Both the position numbers and the translations under genes were made by a program. The notes beneath the pieces were generated by a model that worked only from the letters and a program-made list of their open reading frames with translations, searched no databases and was not told the DNA's origin. A DNA stretch of 64,000 bases from Frisingicoccus sp009929615 (GTDB lineage Bacteria > Bacillota > Clostridia > Lachnospirales > Lachnospiraceae): assembly GCA_028692275.1 (NCBI GenBank), contig JAQUXR010000001.1:62001-126000 (forward strand), in the 5' to 3' direction. Shown here one piece after another: positions 8,159-16,602 of the stretch. Each line of letters opens with the position of its first letter. Position 1 is the first letter of the stretch.

Positions 8159-9016
8159 TCACCTGTTCTTATGCCTTTCCAACGCCTTTACGAGCTCATC
8201 TACGGTCAAAACGCCCTCAGGCACATCTATCCCTGCCTGCTTTAATTCATAGGCTAATTCGGTCACCTGAGGCACATCCAAGCGTAATTGTTTCAAATAC
8301 TCCACCTGACTGAAGACTTCCCGTGGTGTACCCGACAATACGATTTTTCCGTCATCCATGACATAGACCTTGTCTGCATGAACAACTTCATCCATATAAT
8401 GAGTAATCAGGATAACTGTAACCTTCTTTTCCCGATTCAATTCACGAATTGTTTCAATGACCTCTTTACGTCCGCTTGGATCCAGCATAGCCGTTGGCTC
8501 ATCCAGAACAATACATTCCGGTTCCATCGCCATAACGCCTGCAATAGCAACGCGTTGCTTTTGTCCTCCGGATAACTTGTTTGGAGAGTGCTGACTGTAT
8601 TCCAGCATTCCTACCGCTTTCAGACTGTTCTGCACTCTGTGCCAGATATCTTTCGTAGGTACACCGATATTCTCAGGTCCGAATCCCACATCCTCCTCAA
8701 CCAAACTTGCGATAATCTGATTGTCCGGATTCTGGAAGACCATTCCTGCAGACTGACGTATCTTCCATACATTCTTAGCATCCTTTGTATCCATATCCTT
8801 TACCCACAGAGTCCCCCCTGTCGGCACAAGCAGGGCATTAATCTGTTTTGCCAAAGTAGACTTTCCTGAACCATTATGGCCGAGCACAGCAATAAACTGT
8901 CCGGCTTCCACATCTAAGTCGACACCCGAAACAGCATGAATGACATTTTCTACTTCATCATGTTCATCCTTTGTCACATAATCGTAAAACAATTTTGCGG
9001 CTTTTATAATCCCCAT
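8159..9016 (-). CDS. ecfA1: ECF transporter ATPase EcfA1
   Basis: A 285-residue ABC ATPase, first of the ECF module. Walker A is GHNGSGKS, the Q-loop is VFQNPDNQIIA followed by VEEDVGFGPEN (typical of A1), the signature is LSGGQKQR and Walker B is IVLDEPTAMLDP. It begins 80 bp after rplQ, separated by a strong terminator; no separate consensus promoter was found, so expression may depend on readthrough from the ribosomal operon. Confidence 0.93.
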   Translation of the reverse strand: MGIIKAAKLFYDYVTKDEHDEVENVIHAVSGVDLDVEAGQFIAVLGHNGSGKSTLAKQINALLVPTGGTLWVKDMDTKDAKNVWKIRQSAGMVFQNPDNQIIASLVEEDVGFGPENIGVPTKDIWHRVQNSLKAVGMLEYSQHSPNKLSGGQKQRVAIAGVMAMEPECIVLDEPTAMLDPSGRKEVIETIRELNREKKVTVILITHYMDEVVHADKVYVMDDGKIVLSGTPREVFSQVEYLKQLRLDVPQVTELAYELKQAGIDVPEGVLTVDELVKALERHKNR

Positions 9017-9034
9017 AAATGTTCCTCAATTCTA

Positions 9035-9065
9035 AAAAACACAGGTGGAATTCACCTGTGTTTTT
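9035..9065 (-). terminator. Terminator at the end of the S10-spc-alpha operon
   Basis: A 13-nt inverted repeat (9035-9047 and 9053-9065) with loop GAATT. The core stem is ACACAGGTG with A/T tails on both sides, so the minus strand ends in a run of T. It lies about 30 bp after the rplQ stop codon. Confidence 0.82.
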
Positions 9066-9095
9066 CAATTTCTATTCAACTCAACGTTTTTCGAA

Positions 9096-9620
9096 TTATA
9101 CTAACTCAATAAGTACTTCCATTGCTGCATCACCTTTACGCTGACCGATTTTAACGATACGTGTATATCCACCGTTACGATCTGCATATTTAGGAGCAAT
9201 TTCAGTAAATAATTTATCTGTTAAATCTACTTTCTTAGTAGCAGCTTTTTTACCAGCAGCTTCTTCTGGAACATCAGTTACAGAATAAAGTACCTTTAAC
9301 ATCTGTCTTCTAGCATGTAAACGGGATGAGTTGTCTTTTTTGATTGTTTTTTCAACAGTATCAAATACAACCTTTCCATCCTCTTTTACTCTTTTGCCAT
9401 CTTTATCTTTACGAGCAACCTTTGCCTGTACAGTTACTGTTTCGAAGTTATCCTTCTCTTTAACAGCAAGAGCAATCAGACCTTCGGCGATTCTGCGAAT
9501 TTCTTTAGCTTTAGCTTCAGTAGTACGGATTTTACCATTGTTAAGTAAAGCTGTAACCTGATTTCTAAGCAAAGCTTTTCTCTGATTGGAAGTTCTTCCA
9601 AGTTTTCTATATCCAGCCAT
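9096..9620 (-). CDS. rplQ: 50S ribosomal protein L17 (bL17), long form
   Basis: bL17 of the large subunit, near the exit tunnel. The N-terminus MAGYRKLGRTSNQRKALLRN and the C-terminal GGYTRIVKIGQRKGDAAMEV are diagnostic. At 174 residues it is about 50 longer than the usual 115-130. The extra length is a Lys/Asp-rich insertion around residues 66-95, holding DKDGKRVKEDG, plus AAGKKAATKK further on. Both ends are intact, so this is a lineage-specific expansion and not a fusion. It is the last gene of the alpha operon, 35 bp after rpoA. Confidence 0.95.
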   Translation of the reverse strand: MAGYRKLGRTSNQRKALLRNQVTALLNNGKIRTTEAKAKEIRRIAEGLIALAVKEKDNFETVTVQAKVARKDKDGKRVKEDGKVVFDTVEKTIKKDNSSRLHARRQMLKVLYSVTDVPEEAAGKKAATKKVDLTDKLFTEIAPKYADRNGGYTRIVKIGQRKGDAAMEVLIELV

Positions 9621-9655
9621 GATTTAGCCTCCTCCTTATATTCTTTATACAGCGA

Positions 9656-10615
9656 TTATTCGTCGCTTGGATTTAATTGAAGGCCCAGTTCTTTCAACTT
9701 AGCAAGAACTTCTTCCAAAGATTTCCGTCCAAGATTACGAACCTTCATCATATCCTCTGCAGTTCTGTTCGTCAGTTCTTCAACTGTGTTAATTCCTGCT
9801 CTCTTCAAGCAGTTATAAGAACGAACAGACAACTCTAATTCATCAATATTCATTTCAAGAACTTTTTCTTTTTCATTATCTTCTTTTTCTACCATAACTT
9901 CTGCAGTTTTAGCATTTTCAGAAAGGTCAATGAAAAGATTTAAATGTTCACTCAAGACTTTTGCAGCCAAGCTGACCGCTTCATCTGGACCTAATGTACC
10001 ATTGGTAAATACGTCGAGTGTAAGTTTGTCAAAGTCTGTAATCTGACCTACACGTGTATTCTCTACATTCATATTCACTCTCTTTACCGGAGTGTAAATA
10101 GAATCGATAGGGATAACGCCGATTGGCAAGTCATCATTCTTGTTCTTATCAGAACTTACATATCCACGACCTTTGGTAATTGTTAACTCTACATATAATT
10201 TACAGTCTGTACCGCCACTTAATGTAGCAATAACCTGGTCTTTGTTTAAGATTTCAATATCCGGATCAACCTGAATATCTGCTGCCGTTACTACGCCTTC
10301 ACCTTCGTACTCAATGTAAGCAACTTTAGGCTCCGATGTTGTGCTTGTATTCTTGATTGAAAGATTTTTGATATTCATAATAATTTCGGTGACATCTTCC
10401 TTAACTCCAGGAATAGCACTGAATTCATGTACGACACCGTCAATTTTAACCTGGCTCACTGCGGAACCTGGCAGAGAAGAAAGCATAATTCTTCTCAAAG
10501 AATTACCAAGTGTAATACCATATCCTCTTTCCAGAGGTTCTACGACAAAACGTCCGTATTTATTATCTTCAGAAATCTCTGCAATCTCAATTTTCGGTTT
10601 TTCAAAATCAAACAC
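9656..10615 (-). CDS. rpoA: RNA polymerase alpha subunit
   Basis: A 319-residue alpha subunit, which dimerises to nucleate RNA polymerase assembly and contacts promoter UP elements and activators. The N-terminal domain has the RGYGITLGNSLRRIMLSSLPG signature region; the C-terminal domain has LSVRSYNCLKRAGINTV and MKVRNLGRKSLEEV, for DNA binding. The start codon is GTG at 10615, with AGGAGG 9 nt upstream. It lies between rpsD and rplQ as in most bacteria. Confidence 0.97.
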   Translation of the reverse strand: MFDFEKPKIEIAEISEDNKYGRFVVEPLERGYGITLGNSLRRIMLSSLPGSAVSQVKIDGVVHEFSAIPGVKEDVTEIIMNIKNLSIKNTSTTSEPKVAYIEYEGEGVVTAADIQVDPDIEILNKDQVIATLSGGTDCKLYVELTITKGRGYVSSDKNKNDDLPIGVIPIDSIYTPVKRVNMNVENTRVGQITDFDKLTLDVFTNGTLGPDEAVSLAAKVLSEHLNLFIDLSENAKTAEVMVEKEDNEKEKVLEMNIDELELSVRSYNCLKRAGINTVEELTNRTAEDMMKVRNLGRKSLEEVLAKLKELGLQLNPSDE

Positions 10616-10681
10616 TATATTAGCCCTCCTTTAATGGGTTAGGTTTCTTTGAGGGTAACAATCCGCTTTATTTAAAAGCTA

Positions 10682-11275
10682 TTATTTAGAATACAATTCG
10701 ACGATAAGCATTTCGTTTACCGGAACATCAATCTGTTCTCTGATTGGAAGAGCTTTTACTGTACCAGAAAGGTTTTCCTGATCTGCTTCAAGCCATTCCG
10801 GAACAAGTCTTGCACCTGTCACCTCTAAAATATCTTTATATCTCTGAGATCCTTTGGATTTTTCTCTGATTTCAACAACATCTCCTGCTTTTACCTGATA
10901 AGAAGGAATATTTACTCTCTTACCATTAACAAGAACGTGCTTATGTCCAACGATCTGTCTTGCTTCTTTACGAGTTCTTGCAAAACCGAGACGATAGATA
11001 ACGTTATCTAATCTGCACTCAAGTAAAACCATCAGGTTTTCACCAGATGTGCCTTTCATTTTGCTAGCCTTTGCAAAGTAGTTTCTGAAAGGTTTTTCCA
11101 GAACACCATAAATAAATTTAGCTTTCTGTTTTTCAGTAAGCTGCTGGCCATATTCACTCTTTTTTCTATTTCCTCTAATAGACTGTCTATTAGATTTTTT
11201 ATCAACACCCAGATAAATTGGGTCGAGACCAAGACTTCTACATCTCTTTAATACTGGAACCATATCTCTAGCCAT
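10682..11275 (-). CDS. rpsD: 30S ribosomal protein S4 (uS4)
   Basis: A 197-residue uS4, a primary 16S rRNA binder that starts assembly of the 5' domain. MARDMVPVLKRCRSLGLDP at the start and the S4 RNA-binding segment RLDNVIYRLGFARTRKEAR are typical. There are no N-terminal zinc cysteines, so this is the zinc-free form. It is encoded within the alpha operon, unlike B. subtilis, where rpsD stands alone with its own leader. Confidence 0.97.
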   Translation of the reverse strand: MARDMVPVLKRCRSLGLDPIYLGVDKKSNRQSIRGNRKKSEYGQQLTEKQKAKFIYGVLEKPFRNYFAKASKMKGTSGENLMVLLECRLDNVIYRLGFARTRKEARQIVGHKHVLVNGKRVNIPSYQVKAGDVVEIREKSKGSQRYKDILEVTGARLVPEWLEADQENLSGTVKALPIREQIDVPVNEMLIVELYSK

Positions 11276-11293
11276 ATCTAATTTACCCTCCTA

Positions 11294-11689
11294 TTAGACT
11301 CTTCTTCTTTTTGGTGGACGACATCCATTATGTGGAACTGGTGTAACATCTTTGATGCTTGTTACTTCGATACCGCAAGCCTGAAGTGCACGAATAGCTG
11401 CTTCACGACCTGAACCAGGACCTTTTACCATAACTTCAACGGATTTTAATCCATAAATGGACGCAGCTTTAGCTGCAGTTTCAGCTGCCATCTGAGCAGC
11501 ATACGGTGTGGACTTTCTGGAACCTCTAAATCCCAATCCGCCGGCACTAGCCCAAGAAAGAGCATTACCTTCGGAATCTGTTAATGTAACGATTGTATTA
11601 TTAAAAGATGACTGAATATGTGCCTGTCCACGCTCAACGTTCTTTTTAACACGTCTTTTAGTCACTTTTTTTGTAACTTTTTTAGCCAT
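11294..11689 (-). CDS. rpsK: 30S ribosomal protein S11 (uS11)
   Basis: A 131-residue uS11, part of the 30S platform next to the E site. The Lys-rich N-terminus, GQAHIQSSFNNTIVTLTD and the C-terminal VTPVPHNGCRPPKRRRV are diagnostic. ATG 11689 is followed by the canonical MAKKVTKKV. It lies between rpsM and rpsD in the alpha operon with 18-28 bp spacings. Confidence 0.97.
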   Translation of the reverse strand: MAKKVTKKVTKRRVKKNVERGQAHIQSSFNNTIVTLTDSEGNALSWASAGGLGFRGSRKSTPYAAQMAAETAAKAASIYGLKSVEVMVKGPGSGREAAIRALQACGIEVTSIKDVTPVPHNGCRPPKRRRV

Positions 11690-11717
11690 TGAACCAAACC
11701 TCCTATTAGGTTATTTA

Positions 11718-12086
11718 TTACTTTTTCTTATTTGCTACTGTTCTCTTCGGACCTTTACGTGTTCTAGCGTTAGTCTTTGTTTTCTGACCACGAACTGGAA
11801 GTCCTTTTCTATGACGGATACCTCTATAGCATCCGATTTCCTGTAATCTCTTGATATTCATAGCGATTTCACGACGTAAATCACCTTCTACTGTCTGTGT
11901 AGCATCGATGACATCACGAATTCTTCCGACTTCTTCGTCAGTTAAATCTCTTACACGTGTATCTGGATTAATGTTAGCTTCTTTAAGGATACGATTTGCG
12001 CTTACTCTACCGATTCCGTAGATGTAAGTGAGACCGATCTCGACACGTTTTTCTCTTGGTAAATCTACACCACTAATACGAGCCAT
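11718..12086 (-). CDS. rpsM: 30S ribosomal protein S13 (uS13)
   Basis: A 122-residue uS13 in the head of the small subunit, contacting P-site tRNA and forming an intersubunit bridge. ARISGVDLPREKRVEIGLTY and CYRGIRHRKGLPVRGQKTK are diagnostic; the basic tail KRTVANKKK follows. ATG 12086 is preceded by GGAGGTG. The 297-bp spacer upstream is unusually long for this operon and is structured. Confidence 0.97.
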   Translation of the reverse strand: MARISGVDLPREKRVEIGLTYIYGIGRVSANRILKEANINPDTRVRDLTDEEVGRIRDVIDATQTVEGDLRREIAMNIKRLQEIGCYRGIRHRKGLPVRGQKTKTNARTRKGPKRTVANKKK

Positions 12087-12383
12087 GTAATTACACCTCC
12101 ACTGGTTCTTTCTTTAAAATTAATAATCAATATTTTTACAATGTCATCATCTACTTGACCAAAGACGTGACAATAGGCAGGCTCAGGCCCTGCTCTTTAA
12201 ATCTCATTTATTTAATAGCAATTACAACACACCCTGGTGTTGCATCGCTGCAGCCGCATACATATTTCTGACTCCTGAGGCCAGAAAATTCGTTTTTTCA
12301 CACCCAGGTCCACTGTATTAACCGCAGTCTTCATCCTGGGATACCCAAAACGGGTACAACAAAACACAAGCCTAACTATAATA
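12087..12383 (-). promoter_or_regulatory. Structured spacer between rpmJ and rpsM, possible alpha-operon leader
   Basis: This 297-nt non-coding stretch holds several stems on the minus strand: CCCAGG pairing with CCTGGG about 25 nt later (around 12303-12340), CAACAC/GTGTTG (12225-12242), and a GCAGG/CCTGC stem near 12178-12195. No clear promoter or U-tract is visible and no credible reading frame covers it. Its place directly before rpsM is where gamma-proteobacteria carry the S4-binding alpha-operon leader. That parallel is positional inference only. Confidence 0.4.
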
Positions 12384-12497
12384 TTAGCCCTGTCTCTGTT
12401 TGTGTTTAGGATTTTCACAGATTACTCTAATACTGCCTTTTCTCTTAATGACTTTGCATTTTTCGCAAATAGGCTTTACTGATGATCTTACCTTCAT
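12384..12497 (-). CDS. rpmJ: 50S ribosomal protein L36 (bL36), zinc-binding form
   Basis: A 37-residue protein, MKVRSSVKPICEKCKV at the start and ending PKHKQRQG, the complete bL36 sequence. Zinc ligands Cys11, Cys14, Cys27 and His32 are all present. It begins at ATG 12497, 71 bp after infA. It binds 23S rRNA near the peptidyl-transferase centre and helps late 50S assembly. Its short length makes it easy to miss in automatic ORF lists. Confidence 0.96.
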   Translation of the reverse strand: MKVRSSVKPICEKCKVIKRKGSIRVICENPKHKQRQG

Positions 12498-12568
12498 TAG
12501 AAATCTCTCCTTTCAAAACGTTCACGAACAATTATAGCATCCCACAATATGACACGTCAAGTAATTTT

Positions 12569-12787
12569 TTACTTATCTCTCCAGATGATTCTTCCTTTTG
12601 TCAAATCATAGGGAGATAATTCAATCGTTACTTTGTCCCCTGGCAAAATACGTATAAAATTCATACGAAGCTTTCCGCTGATGTGGGCTAAAACCCGGTG
12701 TCCATTTTCCAATTCCACCTGAAACATCGCATTTGGCAGCTTCTCAACAACAGTTCCTTCAACTTCAATAACATCTGTTTTTGACAT
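12569..12787 (-). CDS. infA: Translation initiation factor IF-1
   Basis: A 72-residue OB-fold protein that binds the A site of the 30S subunit during initiation. MSKTDVIEVEGTVVEKLPNA, then HRVLAHISGKLRMNFIRILPGDKV, covers the S1-like barrel; length matches the family exactly. It sits between the KOW protein (12 bp upstream) and rpmJ, the usual map-infA-rpmJ order of Firmicutes. Confidence 0.97.
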   Translation of the reverse strand: MSKTDVIEVEGTVVEKLPNAMFQVELENGHRVLAHISGKLRMNFIRILPGDKVTIELSPYDLTKGRIIWRDK

Positions 12788-12799
12788 ATTAGCCTCCTA

Positions 12800-13090
12800 T
12801 TACCTTAACTTCTCTTCAAAAAGCTGAATGGCTTTACAAATATCTTCATTTTCTAACGGATACTCATTTTTTAACTTGGCATCGATTTCCGGGTCTATGT
12901 AATTCATCCGGCGTACATGTCGAATATTTTTCTTCTTCGGTTTTTCTACAGTTTTTCTTACACCATCCGCAAGGAACAGCGTTTCTTCCTGAACCTCCAA
13001 AACAATATACATTTTTCCCTGGTCATGACCGGCATCCGACAAAATTATTTGTCCTGGATGAAATCGATTCACATCTCTCTTCTTTGCCAT
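12800..13090 (-). CDS. KOW-domain RNA-binding protein (L14e-like)
   Basis: A 96-residue protein with an N-terminal KOW motif (FHPGQIILSDAGHDQGKMYIVLEV) resembling archaeal and eukaryotic ribosomal protein L14e/L27e. It is found next to map and infA in many Clostridia and is annotated there as a KOW-domain RNA-binding protein; its role is not established to my knowledge. A Lys-rich segment (KPKKKNIRH) follows the KOW part, then an acidic helical tail. ATG 13090 has AGGTGA upstream; an in-frame extension to 13111 has no better site. The context implies a ribosome-related function. Confidence 0.8.
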   Translation of the reverse strand: MAKKRDVNRFHPGQIILSDAGHDQGKMYIVLEVQEETLFLADGVRKTVEKPKKKNIRHVRRMNYIDPEIDAKLKNEYPLENEDICKAIQLFEEKLR

Positions 13091-13119
13091 CGTTATCACC
13101 TGCTGTTTCATTTTTCAAT

Positions 13120-13872
13120 TTATTGTAATGTTAAAATTTCACAGCTATCTTTTGTAACTAAAATAGTATTTTCATAATGTGCGGATAATTTCCCATCTGC
13201 GGTAACCACAGTCCAGTCATCATCCAGCCATTCCACCTCGTATACGCCCTGATTAATCATTGGCTCAATTGCGAGAGTCATACCCGCCTGAAGCTTCAGG
13301 CCTCTGCCTCTTGGTTTGAAATTAGGTATCTGCGGGTCCTCATGAAGGTGGGTTCCGATTCCATGTCCGACTAAATCACGGACAATAGAATATCCAAAGC
13401 CTTCTGCATAATCCTGAATTGCCTTGGAAATCTCATAGAGATGATTTCCTTCTTTGGCAAATTTTATACCTTCAAAGAAACTTTGTTTTGTTACATCAAT
13501 TAGTCGCTGAGCTTCTTCAGAAATTTCTCCGACTCCCCATGTTCGTGCTGCATCGGAATGATATCCTTTATAAATAAGTCCACAGTCAAGGCTGATAATA
13601 TCGCCTTCCTGAAGGATTCTTTTTTTAGAAGGAATTCCGTGTACAACTTCATCGTTTACCGATGTACATATCGATGCCGGATATCCGTTATAATTCAGGA
13701 AATTCGGAATACATCCGAAATCCCGGATAATCGTCTCACCAAGATGGTCAATATCCCAGGTAGACATTCCCGGTTTGATTTCTTTGTGAAGCTCTTCATG
13801 CATTATTGCCAAAAGCCTTCCGGCTTCCCGCATCAATCCAATTTCATGTTCTGACTTGATTGTAACTGACAT
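13120..13872 (-). CDS. map: Methionine aminopeptidase, type I
   Basis: A 250-residue metalloprotease removing the initiator Met from nascent proteins. All five metal ligands are present: Asp96, Asp107, His170, Glu203 and Glu234; the substrate-contacting His is in VVHGIP near residue 78. Length fits the short type Ia class. It starts 1 bp after the adk stop codon and precedes the KOW gene, as in other Firmicute spc operons. Confidence 0.96.
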   Translation of the reverse strand: MSVTIKSEHEIGLMREAGRLLAIMHEELHKEIKPGMSTWDIDHLGETIIRDFGCIPNFLNYNGYPASICTSVNDEVVHGIPSKKRILQEGDIISLDCGLIYKGYHSDAARTWGVGEISEEAQRLIDVTKQSFFEGIKFAKEGNHLYEISKAIQDYAEGFGYSIVRDLVGHGIGTHLHEDPQIPNFKPRGRGLKLQAGMTLAIEPMINQGVYEVEWLDDDWTVVTADGKLSAHYENTILVTKDSCEILTLQ

Positions 13873-13873
13873 A

Positions 13874-14518
13874 TTATACTCCTAAAATTTTCTGAATATC
13901 ACTAAAGACTTCATCCATTGTCTGAGTTCCGTCGATGGTGTGCATAATGCCTTTTTCGGCGTAATAGTCAATTAACGGTTTCGTCTGTTCATGATAAACA
14001 TTGAGACGATTCGTAACCGTTTCCGGTTTGTCATCATCTCTGAGGATAAGCTCTTCTCCGCAAATGTCACAGATACCTTCAACCTTTGGTGGATTGAACT
14101 CCACATGGTAAGTTGCTCCACATCCAACACAAGCTCTGCGGCCAGCCATCCTACGAATTATATTTTCATCTGGAACATCGATATTTAACGCATATTCCAT
14201 CTTTTGTTCGATAGCATTCAGGGCATCTGTTAAGGCTTCAGCCTGAGGAATTGTCCTCGGGAAACCGTCTAAGATAAACCCATTGGTACAGTCATCTTGT
14301 TGAATTCGATCAACAACGAGATCACAGACTAATTCATCCGGAACAAGAAGACCTTCATCCATGTAAGTCTTTGCTTTTTTACCAAGCTCTGTTCCCTGTT
14401 TAATATTAGCTCTGAAAATATCTCCAGTTGATATATGTGGAATCTTGCACAAATCGGCAATTTTTTTTGCCTGAGTACCCTTACCGGCACCAGGTGCACC
14501 TAACATAATTATTTTCAT
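13874..14518 (-). CDS. adk: Adenylate kinase, zinc-lid form
   Basis: A 214-residue enzyme catalysing AMP + ATP = 2 ADP. Walker A is GAPGAGKGT (7-15); the AMP-binding region has STGDIFR and GFPRT. The LID domain carries Cys130, Cys133, Cys150 and Cys153, the four-cysteine structural zinc site common in Gram-positive Adk. It lies between secY and map, separated from secY by 110 bp holding a hairpin. Confidence 0.97.
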   Translation of the reverse strand: MKIIMLGAPGAGKGTQAKKIADLCKIPHISTGDIFRANIKQGTELGKKAKTYMDEGLLVPDELVCDLVVDRIQQDDCTNGFILDGFPRTIPQAEALTDALNAIEQKMEYALNIDVPDENIIRRMAGRRACVGCGATYHVEFNPPKVEGICDICGEELILRDDDKPETVTNRLNVYHEQTKPLIDYYAEKGIMHTIDGTQTMDEVFSDIQKILGV

Positions 14519-14577
14519 AAATAATTATCCTCCAATCATATGTCCAACATCTTCTGATGGTTCATAATACAGAATGT

Positions 14578-14601
14578 CCGGTGGGAACGAATCCCATCCG
14601 G
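14578..14601 (-). promoter_or_regulatory. Intergenic hairpin between secY and adk
   Basis: Minus strand CCGG-A-TGGGA-TTCGT-TTCCCA-CCGG region: CCGG/CCGG and TGGGA/TCCCA pairs flank a TTCG-containing loop, with a bulged A. No U-tract follows, so it is not an intrinsic terminator; it may mark an mRNA processing or stability site. Confidence 0.45.
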
Positions 14602-14628
14602 TTTTAGACATCCTGTGTATCAGACCTG

Positions 14629-15942
14629 TTAGTCATTTAAAAATCCCTTATAATGTCTTACGATCATTAAGGACTCAATCTGTTTTAATGTTTCCAGCAC
14701 AACGCCTACAATAATGATTAAGGACGTTCCACCGAAGGATACATTGACTCCGAATACACCCGCAAAGAAAATAGGAATAATCGCTACAATGATTAAGCCT
14801 ACAGCACCGATAAATACGATGTTATTTAAAATCTTATTTAAGTGTTCGGAAGTTGGTTTTCCGGGACGGATTCCCGGAATAAAGCCGCCCTGCTTTTTCA
14901 TATTATCTGCAACTTCCAATGGATTGAAAGTAATAGATGTATAGAAATAAGCAAAAAAGACAACTAAAACGATGTAAATCAGCAAACCAACAGAATAAAC
15001 CGGCTGTGCAGGACTGCACCAGTTTGAACTACTCAGCACTGCTAAAATAGTTCCCGGAATTCCTGTAGGTGTCTTGCCAAGGAATCCAACAATGATTCCC
15101 GGAAGAGACATAATTGATGAAGCAAAGATAATTGGGATAACACCTGCGGTGTTAACTTTTAACGGAATACTTGATGTACTTCCTCCAACCAGTTTACGTC
15201 CAACAACCTTCTTGGAATACTGTACAGGAATACGGCGTTCACCATCCTGCAGATAAATAACAAATACAACGATAAATAAAATAACAGCAAGAATAATGAT
15301 TACTGCAAGTCCAGCCTGAACAACATTTTTTCCACCCATAAAACGATCATACAAAAGTTTGAAGTCGCTTGGGATTGAGGAAATAATGTTAATTAACAGG
15401 ATAATGGAAATACCATTGCCCACGCCTCGCTCTGTAATTCTCTCGCCCATCCACATTAATAAAGATGAACCAGCTGTCAGAGCAGCCATAACCATGATAA
15501 CGTCCAATGGACTGTTATGCATTAAATTGCCGCCGCGATAAAAGCCAAAACCCATTGCGAAGCCTTCAATAAGTGCTAAAGCAATGGTTAAGTATCTCGT
15601 ATATTCGCGGATTTTTTTTCTTCCATCTTCGCCGTCCTTCTGCATCTCCTCAAGTTTCGGAATTGCAATGGTCATCAGCTGCATGATGATGGAAGATGTA
15701 ATGTATGGTGTAATGCTCAGAGCAAATACTGACATCTGAGTAAAGGAACCACCAGTCATTGCATCAAAGAAATCAAATGCCCCGCCGCTTTGTGCAGCAA
15801 ACCAGGCTGTAAACACATCCCGGCTGACGCCTGGGATTGGAAGCTGTGCTCCCAATCTCACGACAACCAGTATAAATAACGTGAAGAAAATTCGATTTCT
15901 GATGTCTTTAATCTTAAATGCGTTCTTTAAGGTTGTAAGCAT
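14629..15942 (-). CDS. secY: Preprotein translocase channel subunit SecY
   Basis: A 437-residue membrane protein with about ten transmembrane segments, forming the protein-conducting channel with SecE and SecG. The plug and pore segments (GGSFTQMSVFALSITPYITSS) and the cytosolic loop GRKLVGGSTSSIPLKVN are recognisable. Its ATG overlaps the rplO stop codon in a TAATG arrangement (1 nt), so translation is coupled to the ribosomal genes upstream. The matching SecE lies at the other end of the window. Confidence 0.97.
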   Translation of the reverse strand: MLTTLKNAFKIKDIRNRIFFTLFILVVVRLGAQLPIPGVSRDVFTAWFAAQSGGAFDFFDAMTGGSFTQMSVFALSITPYITSSIIMQLMTIAIPKLEEMQKDGEDGRKKIREYTRYLTIALALIEGFAMGFGFYRGGNLMHNSPLDVIMVMAALTAGSSLLMWMGERITERGVGNGISIILLINIISSIPSDFKLLYDRFMGGKNVVQAGLAVIIILAVILFIVVFVIYLQDGERRIPVQYSKKVVGRKLVGGSTSSIPLKVNTAGVIPIIFASSIMSLPGIIVGFLGKTPTGIPGTILAVLSSSNWCSPAQPVYSVGLLIYIVLVVFFAYFYTSITFNPLEVADNMKKQGGFIPGIRPGKPTSEHLNKILNNIVFIGAVGLIIVAIIPIFFAGVFGVNVSFGGTSLIIIVGVVLETLKQIESLMIVRHYKGFLND

Positions 15943-16382
15943 TAGATCACCTCTACTGTTCCACCTAAAGCTTTAATTTTTTCTTCGGCCCCTGCGCTGA
16001 AAGCGTTAACTTTAACAGTCAATTTCTTTGTAAGCTCACCGTTACCGAGAATCTTTACGCCATCCTTAGGGTTTTTGATAACTCCTGCTTCAACTAATGT
16101 TGCAACAGTAACTTCTGTGTCATTATCAAAACGATTTAATACGTCAACATTGATACCAACGATTTCAAGGGAGTTTCTGTTAGTGAAACCTCTCTTAGGA
16201 ATTCGTCTGTATAATGGCATCTGACCACCTTCAAAGCCTGGTCTAGGTGCTCCTGAACGAGCCTTCTGACCTTTATGACCTTTACCAGCTGTTTTACCAT
16301 TTCCTGAACCATGTCCACGGCCTCTTCTGAAGTTATCACTATGCTTAGAACCTTCTGCTGGTCTTAATTCTGATAAATTCAT
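15942..16382 (-). CDS. rplO: 50S ribosomal protein L15 (uL15)
   Basis: A 146-residue uL15. The Gly/Arg/Lys-rich N-terminal extension that threads into 23S rRNA (RRGRGHGSGNGKTAGKG) and the segment FEGGQMPLYRRIPKRGF are diagnostic. It needs late assembly of the 50S subunit. Its stop codon overlaps the secY start. Confidence 0.97.
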   Translation of the reverse strand: MNLSELRPAEGSKHSDNFRRGRGHGSGNGKTAGKGHKGQKARSGAPRPGFEGGQMPLYRRIPKRGFTNRNSLEIVGINVDVLNRFDNDTEVTVATLVEAGVIKNPKDGVKILGNGELTKKLTVKVNAFSAGAEEKIKALGGTVEVI

Positions 16383-16404
16383 ACGTGCACCTCCTTACTG
16401 TCTA

Positions 16405-16587
16405 TTAGATTTCTTCTACTTTCACTAAGTGTTTTACCTGCTGTACCATACCTCTGGTACAAGCGTTGTCTGGAAGCTCAACAGTTTTGTTCAGTTTCTT
16501 CAAACCTAAAGCTTCAACAGTCTTTTTATGTTTAGGAATTGCACCAATTGTAGATTTAACTAAAGTAATCTTTAATTTATCTGCCAT
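16405..16587 (-). CDS. rpmD: 50S ribosomal protein L30 (uL30)
   Basis: A 60-residue uL30, with KITLVKSTIGAIPKHKKTVEALGLKKL covering most of the fold and the conserved RGMVQQVKHLVKV at the end. Length is exactly that of the bacterial form. It lies 15 bp after rpsE and 22 bp before rplO in the spc part of the operon. Confidence 0.97.
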   Translation of the reverse strand: MADKLKITLVKSTIGAIPKHKKTVEALGLKKLNKTVELPDNACTRGMVQQVKHLVKVEEI

Positions 16588-16602
16588 TTTATACTCCTCC
16601 TC

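Noticed and set aside
6500..9016. Substrate-specific (group I) ECF transporter
   Set aside because: No S-component gene is adjacent; the cluster with truA and ribosomal genes fits a shared group II module.
12212..12418. 68-codon minus-strand frame between rpmJ and rpsM
   Set aside because: It overlaps rpmJ in another frame, lacks a ribosome-binding site and has no recognisable composition; the region is better read as a structured spacer.
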